Shown: positions 11,930 through 21,040 of the stretch, piece after piece
How the letters are laid out: each line of letters begins with the position of its first letter
Numbering within the stretch: the first letter of the stretch is position 1
Assembly: GCA_032191485.1 (NCBI GenBank)
Contig: JAVDOI010000004.1
Span: 19,208,943 to 19,272,942, forward strand
Source of the DNA: Leptoclinus maculatus
Taxonomy: Eukaryota; Chordata; Actinopteri; Perciformes; Stichaeidae
Length of the DNA: 64,000 nt
Reading direction: 5' to 3'
Notes under the pieces: model-generated
Told to the model about the DNA's origin: nothing
The model's database searches: none
The model's input: the letters and a program-made list of their open reading frames with translations, nothing else
Made by a program: the position numbers and the translations under genes

Positions 11930-12406
11930 TTGGAGAGCTTCTTTGCAAAGGGGAAAAGGCCCACTAAGGAGACAGAAAAAGAGCCTACAACTTCCAAGAA
12001 AAAGAAAGCTTCATTTAACAGACTATATCAGGAGTCTTATTAAATATCAGGAGTAATTCTGACGCGCCAAGCCCACTCTGCATAATATGTGGCGACAGAG
12101 GAAGATCAGCTGCTGGAGATTGCAAATGACGGTGGCCTTAAAAGTATGTTTGAGACAACAACTCTGCTGGTGCTTTGGATTAAAATCAAGGCTGAATATC
12201 CTGAGATCGCCACAAAAGCACTGAAAACCCTGCTTCCATTTCCAACATCCTATCTTTGTGAAGCGGGATTTTCTGCAGTGACAGCAATCAAAACAAAATT
12301 ACGAAGTAGACTGGATATAAGGAACAGGCTTTGGGTGTCATTGTCTCCCATTATCCCCAGATGGGACAGTCTCGTTGCAGAGAAACAAGCTCAGGGCTCC
12401 TACTGA
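11930..12406 (+). pseudogene. hAT transposase remnant with large internal deletion
   Basis: The N-terminal part reads LESFFAKGKRPTKE, then a lysine-rich KKKKASFNR block and LYQESY, followed by a stop at 12041-12043. A few bases later another frame reads PLCIICG, the first half of a BED-type zinc finger. The sequence then jumps near 12090 into the C-terminal region. From 12094 the residues include EYPEIATKALKTLLPFPTSY and LCEAGFSAVTAIKTK, ending at 12406. That matches the hAT C-terminal dimerisation domain of ZBED5-like transposases, in which the LPFPTSYLCE-type block is very typical. The catalytic acidic residues and most of the RNase-H-like fold are absent. The frame is broken, so no transposase can be made. 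Confidence 0.85.
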
Positions 12407-12563
12407 TTCAGCGTTATTGTGAGTTGTATTTTGTATGCATTTTATATTTGTTTTCATGCCGATCGTATCATCGTGTTTATCCGCCACACCTTGAAGGCCG
12501 GTCCGTGAAAATATTGTCTTACATCAAAGCGGTCCGTGGCGCAAAAAAGGTTGGGGACCGCTG

Positions 12564-12571
12564 CTCTAAAC
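12564..12571. repeat. 8-bp target duplication CTCTAAAC, right
   Basis: This is an exact copy of 11615-11622, directly after the right hAT terminus. Confidence 0.9.
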
Positions 12572-12778
12572 CATACCGGGAGTCAACTATGTGGATTTTT
12601 GTATAATTTTTGTATAGATTGTATATATTACATTTGTAGTCGCTAACGAACTCCTCCTAGGGAATTTGTCTGATCCTCTTCAAATGTGGTCAGTACAATC
12701 TCAACATCGTTGTGAGTAAAAGTTATCAAACGCTTTACTTCACACAAAATGGCTTAGCCGTAGCGGCTAATACTCACA

Positions 12779-12794
12779 GCGCCACCTGCTGGCG
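12779..12794 (+). repeat. Internal repeat word CGCCACCTGCTGGC, copy 2
   Basis: This is the second copy of the word at 11286, on the far side of the hAT insertion. It confirms that both flanks belong to one interrupted element. Confidence 0.6.
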
Positions 12795-13103
12795 AAAGGA
12801 AATCTGCATTTTTTTTGACAAACAGCATCCGATTTACATGACTTTTACACAATGTGGTTTACACTTCATATAGCACAACACAATGCATGATTGCACATGT
12901 TCTGTAGTGCCACACAGTGGATACAAGAAGCGGTGAAGTATTTGCAAAGCATAATTTCCAGCGTCACGCTGGAAAAAAAACATAGGACTCGTGGACGCGT
13001 TGTCCAACGGTCACAGACGTTTTCAGCCGCGGAAGTCGGAGTCCCGCCAGTACCCTCAACGTGGGGGAGGATGCGAAGGCCCGTTCTTCGCTGCTCGCAG
13101 CTT

Positions 13104-13108
13104 TAATT
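13104..13108. repeat. Possible target duplication TAATT, right
   Basis: TAATT follows the right terminus of the GCCCGAGC element and matches 10345-10349. Confidence 0.4.
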
Positions 13109-14365
13109 GTATTTGCTTTATTGCTGAAGATTGACTCTGTTGCACATCTACAAAATGATCTACAAAGAGATTTCAGAGAACCGCTTCCCTCTGGAGCATA
13201 TCTTGAAAATGTGTAACTTGAAATGCTTCAAAGATTTTTACATTGTCCATCTTCCCCACTCTCTCTGTCTGCCGCTTTCTCTCATTTCATCCCTCTCTTT
13301 TTATTGTTCTCCATCTGTTTCCCTTTGTCTTCTGTTACTAACGGTAAGATCAGCTCCCTTGCCTTTCTTGCTTTTCCCCTTCTCTCTCTCATGCGGTGTG
13401 CAGGGGATTCTTGGCTGATACCCAATTTGCAGGAAATGTGTTGTAATTGCTTTTTGCTGGTGGAAAAAACTAAACAAAACAAACACCTAACTGACAAATA
13501 AATTATTTCCATTATATTGCATTTGTTTATCACTGGATTCCTGAATATATGACCACGATATGCACGCAAATGTGAAGATAGGGTCAGACATGCAAATGTT
13601 CATGTGATGGCTCTGTGTTTGCATGGGTTTTACTTCATTGCTATTGTAAAGAGCGTAAAAATGGTCCACAGGGTGATTTTTGTGTGTATGTACATTGATG
13701 GTACATAGCTGCATTTGCATGTCTGACAATTGGCTGCAGGAATAAGCTGTGAAGGACAGTCTCTTTGTCTTTGGAGGGAACTCATTAGGTGTGCAGGCGT
13801 TTGCCCCATTCTCGGTTGGGGCTTACTCCGTCAACACCATTTGTGCATTTCATTTTTCACGCCTGCTCTTTCACTCCACTCCCTCTGCATCACTCCATGT
13901 CCCCCGTCAACCCCAGAACGCCTCTCGCAGTTTCCCCCTTCCCTTCTTGTTCTCTATCCCCTCGTCTTGGCCTAGTGCAAATCTAGGGCATTTTGCTGCA
14001 AGGGCTGATATATCTGAAGCCAAGTAACACATACATTTATGTTTCAAGTACCCATGACTGTGACGGACATGTATAATGCTATCAGACTCTGTCAGACATG
14101 CCAGCTCTCAGCTGTTGTACAATTACAAAGCTATTTAATGTGTCAGAACCTTGTGTGGTGGAGACCTGCAGTGGCTCTTTTTTGTACCATGACTCTCATT
14201 TTTCAGGTGTTGACACACTACTGCACATGAATATGAAACACATTTTACATTTAAATTCAAGGTATTTAGCTGATAGTCTAAATTTAGCTGTGTTTCAGCC
14301 TGGATGTCAGGTCTACGTAATGACCCAATGCTAATAAACATCTTTTAAATGCAAAGTTGCTTTTT
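13109..14365. other. Unique DNA, no gene recognised
   Basis: The stretch 13250-13400 is pyrimidine-rich (CTCTCT and TTTC words), which keeps several frames open by composition. None of the products is recognisable. Confidence 0.5.
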
Positions 14366-14820
14366 GGGCTTGGGCTATGATGTCTATTACACTTTCACTG
14401 ACAGCCCAAATGTAGCCATGTATTAGCGCAGTTGGAGGATCGTCAAAAAGACGTATAGTAGACAATTCCCTCAGTAGCCCAGTTAGTTGCTATAGCATTT
14501 GTTCCCAGACCCAGGTTGAAATTGAATCCTATGTCCATTATTTTGGTGACTATTTGACATATACATGTAATTGATCAATAGTCATCTAATTGATGGCTAG
14601 GCTATACTTGGGCTATGGTTTGACGTCTACTAAACTTTAACTGACACCAATGCAAAATGCAAAATTGCATTTAAAAAAGAGGTTGGGCATCTGCTAAACT
14701 GTCACTGACAGCCCAAAGTTTAGTGTGTTTTAGCATAATTGGAGGACAAACAACAGTAACACGTATATTAGACAATTCCCTTCATAGTCCAGTTGGTAGC
14801 TATAGCATTTGTTACCAGGC
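14366..14820 (+). repeat. Diverged tandem duplication, about 310-bp spacing
   Basis: Blocks at about 14366-14510 and 14680-14820 align in order: CACTGACAGCCCAAA, a GTTTTAGC or GTATTAGC word, TTGGAGGA, ACGTATA, GACAATTCCC, and CTATAGCATTTGTTCCCAG or CTATAGCATTTGTTACCAG. GACAATTCCC is at 14461 and again at 14771. A third partial copy of the leading block, CTTGGGCTATGGTTTGACGTCTACTAAACT in altered form, lies at about 14608-14650. No coding capacity is evident. It may be a local segmental duplication or a dimeric unclassified repeat. Confidence 0.75.
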
Positions 14821-15293
14821 AACCATTTGATGCACTGTGATGTACAGAAGTATCCATGTCTCCCTCGATATACATGGTATTCTTACTTAGCTACGCCAGC
14901 AGAGTTGCAATGTTGGTGTGGCAATCTTTTTCCGTGAGTCAGTCCATTTCTTCTTTTAAATCTAGACTGATGTATCTTAATTATATGACGATTTAAACAT
15001 TTTACAGAAACAGTACAATGGTCCAATTGGATGAATCCTAATGACTTTGGTGATTCCCTGACCTTTCCTCTAGCGCCAGCATGAAGTTATGTTTCCATTA
15101 TATAAATCCCATTTTTCTTTAGTGTGAAGAAAAAAAAGATTCAAGCTATGCTTTTATCAGCAGTTAAATGTGGTGCATGCAAGTTCATATTCTTTGAAAA
15201 TGTTAGATATAGTGTACCAAGCTGTGTTATGATTTGTCACTGGTCCAGGTCTCCAAACAGCCCCACTCCACACTCAAACATAACACCACACAT
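14821..15293. other. Unique DNA, no gene recognised
   Basis: No open frame, RNA gene or repeat was recognised here. Confidence 0.45.
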
Positions 15294-15970
15294 AGTGCTG
15301 GGCGGCATACCAATTCATCTGGTATACTGGTATTCATTTTCCCGTACACCAGCAATTCATCATACCACCACACCAGAGAATGGCTGTGAAGAGCACTATG
15401 GATGGGGACAGCTACAAGCGCATTGAAAGGGAATCCTTGTTAACAGGGTAAAAAAACATTGCACACAACAAGTTGTGGCACATAAACAATTTGTAAAATT
15501 CATAAATGTACATTTAAAAATGTACATCGCCTACCGGCATAATAGGTATAGCATCATAGCTGCTAGCTAGCAGCACAACAAGTCTGTTAACAGCTGGAAT
15601 AGGCTCCGTCGCTACTGCATGGAGGATGAAGAAAGAGAGTAGAAGAAAGAGAGACTGGAGGTGCACTGGAAGTTACCAGTAGTGCTAACACTAGTAATGT
15701 CCGTCACCCTAACACAAAACGTGTTGGAAAAACGAGAGTGCAATTACGGTCGTTGGATTCAGTGCCGTCAGTATAAAGGATCAGACATCCCTTGAAGAGG
15801 CATTTGCTGCCCTGCATATAAAGTAAAAGCAGGCAGTGGAGTAACATTATGAATTCAATAACAACCCACCTATGCAGGGACATGGTCCCACTACAGACAA
15901 TCCAGAAAGACGGGTTCAGATCAATGCTACTGAAGAAGCAAAATGTCATTGTTGGTGGGGTGTGGTCTAC
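15294..15970 (+). mobile_element. Decayed hAT (Ac/ZBED1-like) transposon remnant
   Basis: The left part begins TAGTGCTGGGCGGCATACC, which resembles the terminus of fish hAT elements that start AGTGCTGGGCGGTATACC. The following 60 bases repeat CTGGTATACTGG-type words as such ends do. Further in, a transposase-like segment appears at 15782-15950. A perfect 16-bp palindrome, GCTGCTAGCTAGCAGC, is at 15559-15574. No matching right terminus or 8-bp duplication was found, so the right limit is a guess and the copy is truncated or eroded. Confidence 0.6.
15782..15950 (+). pseudogene. hAT transposase N-terminal fragment, frameshifted
   Basis: The frame at 15782 reads QTSLEEAFAALHIK and then hits a stop at 15824-15826. 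A second frame continues with SITTHLCRDMVPLQTIQKDG and then FRSMLLKK. In hAT transposases of the ZBED1/Ac group, a glutamine-containing EAF block is followed by a (I)T..I...KDM.P...VE..GF..LL segment just before the catalytic core, so both halves fit in the right order. The two codon frames differ by +1, showing a disabling indel around 15820-15840. The rest of the enzyme is absent. Confidence 0.65.
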
Positions 15971-16745
15971 TGCTGAGGTTGACGCTGTCGTATACAATAG
16001 TAAAGTAATCTGATTGCTATTTTGGAATATATCCAGAATGCTGCAGAATACTTCAAATGTATAGGCTTCGTTCCTTTGTAGCTTTCCAACGAGGGCTCAG
16101 GTGTGATTGCATGTGTTTTTTTTTGCAGTGTTTTTTGAAGACTTAAAAAAACAACTAATTAATCCTTTTTCTTCTTCTAATGAATGTCTTCTGGGATTAG
16201 TTATCTATTTATTTGAAAGGAATTGTTGTTGTCATTAGCCGTTAGTTGAAGCCTACAGACTGCAAGATGTATTCCATGATGCATTGGGTCGAATCTGTCG
16301 ACAAAACAGAGGCTGTGTTGCTGACAGGGCATGTGTGTTTAACACGGCTGAGTGCTGAGTTCAGAGGCCATGCATAATGGAATAACATGACATTATCATT
16401 CTTGCTGTTTGGGCAGCAACCAAAATAATGAGTAGAGTGTCATTAGGATAATAAATAGTGTGTAGATAACCCTTTGCACACTGGGTTACAATTGTAAGGC
16501 GTTCGCCCAGGGCTCACTGAGCAATATATAGATATATATAGATACATAGTTGTTGTTCCTATTTTTATGAATTTTGTTTGTATGCTTGGTATGCAAATTA
16601 TTTGGAACTGACATCCAAAAAGAAAGAGCCTTGACGCCCAAACAAATAATCCAATAATTCGGGAGAGCACACTTTTAGGTATATTCACTTTTCAAAAATT
16701 GTAACAAGGCATGGATACATAAAAAGCCCTTGCACTTATTCTGGA
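15971..16745. other. Unique DNA, no gene recognised
   Basis: This is AT-rich sequence without assignable features. A short ATATATAGATATATATAGATACATAG stretch at about 16524 (written here only as a description of AT/GATA-like words) is the only low-complexity piece. Confidence 0.4.
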
Positions 16746-16795
16746 AAGTCAAGTCAAGTCAAGTCAAGTCAAGTCAAGTCAAGTCAAGTCAAGTC
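16746..16795 (+). repeat. (AAGTC)10 pentanucleotide array
   Basis: There are ten perfect AAGTC units. They run into AATTCAATGAATTTGTAGAG and then GCGCAAAATCACAC (16796-16829). That sequence resembles the widespread fish word ATTTATATAGCGCMAAATCACA, so the array is probably the tail or head of a degenerate dispersed repeat. Confidence 0.92.
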
Positions 16796-16829
16796 AATTC
16801 AATGAATTTGTAGAGCGCAAAATCACACT

Positions 16830-19800
16830 TTGTGTAGAAAACACCAGGACTTTTCTGTAAAAAAAACGTTTATTGAATTTTTCTTATTTTTCTCTGTGTG
16901 GTTTGAATACAGTTCCTTGAGATTCTATTTCCGTTTTTTCTCTTGTCTTTATGGTCATATAACTATTCATACAGTCCTTTTACATCACTGCAGGATACAT
17001 GCATTATTACAAAAGGAGACCATGCAGACCAAAATTAGGAAAAAAATGGCTTAGACCATTAAGCTGTCTTATCCCATGGGGAGTAGAGGTCTGTCTTTAT
17101 CGGATAATAAGCCCCATCAAACATGGCCTCTCTTTCCTCTCTAGGCTCCAGTTGTAGGATCCCCCCCCACCCCATTCAGTATACAAGCAGTCATTGGCTC
17201 ATGAGCCCTGTACCCACATCATATCATCTCCCTTTCATCCTTAGAGACAGTGTCTTATTTTGAAAGGGCTGACATTTTGTAAATTTCTCAACATGTCACT
17301 ATTCTTTAGCAGATTTAAATGGCAGTCAGATATGACTGGAAAAACTCAAGTGTGTGGGAATTGTGCAATGTCACATCAACAAAACTTCAAAGACCATAAA
17401 TGTAGCTGTTGTGTAATTCTTTATATGGCAGGATAAAGACACAAGAGAGCAATTTAACAACAAATCTGATGTGAGTAAGTTTTGGTTTCTTAGGTCAGAA
17501 GTTAGTATATTTTGTTGTTAAATTTCAATAATTTCCTTTCAGCGCAATAGCTAGGATTTATACAGAGGCCAAGAGCTCCATCCCACCTCCCCCTACCTAA
17601 GATACACCACAAAATGATTATAATAGTCAGCAGTTCAAAATATTTTCAAATTTATTTTTGAACATGCTAATTTTGACCACTCCATCTTCAGGAATATATA
17701 TTTCTGTTAGGGAAATATATACAATATATTCTATGAATTGGCTTAAAAAAACTCACTCATCAGCCTATAAAATACCGACCATGCAACCATTTAGTTGCAG
17801 AATGTGATCTTCCCCTATGTTGCTAAAACACATGGACTCCCAGAAAACAATATCCCAGTGTCCTTAATAGTAGCTACAGCCCTGATTTGAATTTGCTTGC
17901 ACTCATTTCTTCGATCAGAGAGTAGGGATGTATCACTTATTGGGGATGAGATACCCTGCTGCAGCCCCAGTTTGTCTTCTACTTAGACCACCATTTTAAA
18001 TATCTATTTGTATTGCTTCTGACTAAGACCTCATGAATATTTAGATGTTATTATCCTCATCAACCAAACGACAACATCATAAAAGTGCCTTAAATTAAAC
18101 ACTTAAAAGTTGCAGAGAACACCACCTAACCCCCACTCTGACACTGTTATAGTGTGCCCACTTCAGGTTTGAGGGCAAAGTTGTGTGTTTTGCTGTGTTG
18201 GTGGAGGTCCAAAGCGGCTCTTCAAAATTAAACTGTGGAAAAGCCCCACAGTCAACATTGGCTTAGCTAGTGCCACTGGCAAATCGGAACGGATGTGCAA
18301 AAGTCACCTTGACAGTTTCCACAACAGTGCTGTCATTGGTAGACAGCGATGTCATCCAAATAGATGCAGGGTGTTAAGCGTGTTGAAGGACATCGCACAC
18401 AGTCCAGAGGAGACTCTGCAAATGCTGAAACAGAACAAAACAGAGGCGACATACCTGTTATTGCAAAAGCCACGGGGAATATCATCGTGTTTATGCACTC
18501 TGTGACTCTGAATGTGGTATGTGTGCATGTATGGTAAGACGCTTGTATACTCCGCAAGTATAAATTTAACAACATTGGTTTTCGCCCAAACCTCTTAAGT
18601 CAACTCCCCACCACCCGACTTGATATGCACCATTTCTCCGCACAATGGGGGATTAGTGGTTTACCTACATACCACAATGCAATGCATATGTCGAGCTGAC
18701 AGATTTAGTGACTCACGCCAACAGGATTTTTCATCATAATTTGCACTTTTATTTTTCCTTGTAAATGTTTCCTGTCATATTAAGTAGGATTTAAACAGAC
18801 AGCTGCGACAGCATTTGTGATGAATGATCCTCGAGTCACAATCTGAAATATCATTGTTTACAATTCCTCAGAAGCAATTTAGTTGCATAAATCATGATCT
18901 GTGTATATGAGCTGTCATCATCTTTGAGTGGAAGACACCACATTCTTTGACTCCATCATGCCAAAAGGTGTGATATCTGGATTATGAAGCTAAAAACTTT
19001 TTTTTAACAATTTAAACCACAAATTTAATCTTGACTACATCAGCATAAACAGCTCAATCACAATTACCGAAACATTTACCATGAAAATAGAAACACAATT
19101 GACTTGACATGTGTAGAACTAAGAGGTGAACAGTAGTTGATACTTTGTGTGAGAACCTGTCCTTTTGAATGCAGGACGAGCCCACTGTGCACTCATACTC
19201 ACTCTGTAATAGCATTGAGTACCCAGAGAGTCCTATTGGACTTCTGTTTGGCAGGGGGGCTATTGATTTCATTAAGAAGACGTGTGCAGCACATTACAGA
19301 ATGATGACTGCTTCATGGGAGGTCAACAAGAAATCAATATGAAATTATATTACAGCTTCGACTGACTGGGGTAAGACCGGCTACCACACACCACAGCCAA
19401 CATCCGCGTGGAAAACAAGGGTGTTGCAGGGATTTCTTGTGCGAGTGGAACATGGCGAAGGTAATAAAAGAAGTGAGGATTAACAAAAGGCCTTGTCTGT
19501 CATTACAGGGCACACCAAGTTGAACTGGACTTGCAGACCAAAGAAACTATGATCATTGTGAGAGTCTCGTTCTTTTCACTGTGCTCGCTGACTAAAGTGT
19601 GAAAAAAGGAAGAGTGGAAGATGTTACAAAATAACATAAAATGATAAACACATGTACAGACAAATACATTTTGACACAGGGTTCCGTAAAGAGACACTGG
19701 AACTTAAATACCTTCTTCAGTGAAAGGGGCAATCTTTGTGGATTTAATAGCCAACAATACATATTGTCAGGGTCAACATTGAAGTTTTAAACTAATCCAC

Positions 19801-21040
19801 ATTATCCAAACCCTTTCCCCTAAAACAATACTCCTGTACGCTACTTTGTGCAGTTAAACAACATAGAACATTGTGGACTGTGTAACAACTGTAAACATAA
19901 TGGTTTACAATTAGGGCTGAAAATAATATATATGAATTGTTTATGTATTATGATAATATAAAACATTAATTTCAGAGCCTAATAATATAATTAAATCTTC
20001 ATTCATGAATCAACCCTTGCTTATTTTTTACACATTTGTTTGGTATGTTAATACGTATACGACAAAAGAAATTACACCAATGCATAGATATGGAGGATTT
20101 TGCAAGGATTAAAAGAGGGAGATGGGTCAGGGTTGTCATACATGTAGTGGGATGTGGATCACAGACAAGTTAAATGACACCGGATATTCTCAAGATGAAA
20201 TATATCTAGCAGGAATAATAGCTGAGTAACCAAACAACAACACAACGTATATATTCACAGTTCCCATTGAATACAGCACAATGTAACAAAGACAGAATGA
20301 AAATATATTCAAATCCTGCCTCCCTCCCCCACACTAGACACTGCTGTAACCTCACGCGACACAAGGGGAAACCCTGATCATTAATATAATCATCACCCCC
20401 ACATGGGTGTTAATACTCATATTACTGATAAAATGTCATTTGAAATAGGGTGTCTGACCTCTTTAAAATGTCTCGCTCCAGGTCTTTCTATTCGGTAAAA
20501 CATGTTCTCGTACTAATGGAGTTCATATTCACAGTTTTCTGTGGCAGGATTTCATCTACTACTGCTCCTGTACTGTATCATTAAACACTACTGTATAATG
20601 TATTCATGCCCTACATTCCATAATACTTCTTTCCAATGCACAGATTTTGTTGCGCCGCACTATAACATACTATAGAAATGGATGCATAATAGAGGAGTGT
20701 TTGGGCTGATCAGAGAATGGTGGAGACGCGACAACACAATAACAAGGCTGATTATTGTGGAGAGAGCTCAGGCGGGTGCCAAAGCACAGTGTATTCCAGA
20801 GGGAAACAGTGCAGCCTGCTGCTTTTGTATAAAGTACGTTGTGTTTTATTTGTCTTTCTTTTTTTTACATTTTGGCTGTTTGAGGATGTAAAAACAATAA
20901 CTGCGGGATAGATTTGCCATATGTTTTATTCTCTGCAAAACACACACGAGCATAGTGAGAGTATCATAAACGGAACGCTGTGACATAAACAGCCTTATAG
21001 TTGAGAAACAAGAAAGTCACTTATCAGGTCATCGCCAAAC
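16830..21040. other. Unique DNA, no gene recognised
   Basis: Open frames here are short and not recognisable. The longest, at 18185-18505 plus (106 codons), has no familiar motif. The 19900-20020 stretch is very AT-rich. No transposon ends or RNA genes were seen. Confidence 0.45.

Larger units (their letters stand above)
11623..12563 (+). mobile_element. Internally deleted hAT transposon (Charlie/ZBED-like), nested
   Basis: Both ends carry the perfect 15-bp inverted repeat CAGCGGTCCCCAACC, flanked by the exact 8-bp duplication CTCTAAAC, which is the hAT signature. The 941-bp body keeps parts of a transposase: a basic N-terminal segment and the start of a BED-type zinc finger (11930-12090), and the C-terminal dimerisation region (12094-12406). 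Most of the catalytic core is missing. Near the left end, a 14-bp unit is repeated three times and a 22-bp unit about 2.6 times. It sits inside the GCCCGAGC element and splits it, so it is the younger insertion. It is non-autonomous. Confidence 0.92.
10350..13103. mobile_element. GCCCGAGC-type dispersed element (host of nested hAT)
   Basis: The left end reads AGGGCCCGAGCAAC followed by GCGAAGGCCC. The right end, reverse-complemented, reads AAAGCTGCGAGCAGC, after GCGAAGGCCC on the plus strand at about 13071. The termini are therefore imperfect inverted repeats, and TAATT abuts both ends (10345-10349 and 13104-13108) as a possible target duplication. From memory this terminus and the recurring CGCCACCTRCTGGC and AACTCCTCCTA words belong to a common teleost repeat. 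The body has no coding sequence of its own. Removing the nested hAT (11623-12563) and one target copy leaves about 1.8 kb. The class is not established; non-autonomous DNA transposon is my best guess. Confidence 0.65.

Noticed and set aside
18185..18505. 106-codon plus-strand frame with a mixed, protein-like composition
   Set aside because: No family motif was recognised and no splice acceptor or donor of quality flanks it.
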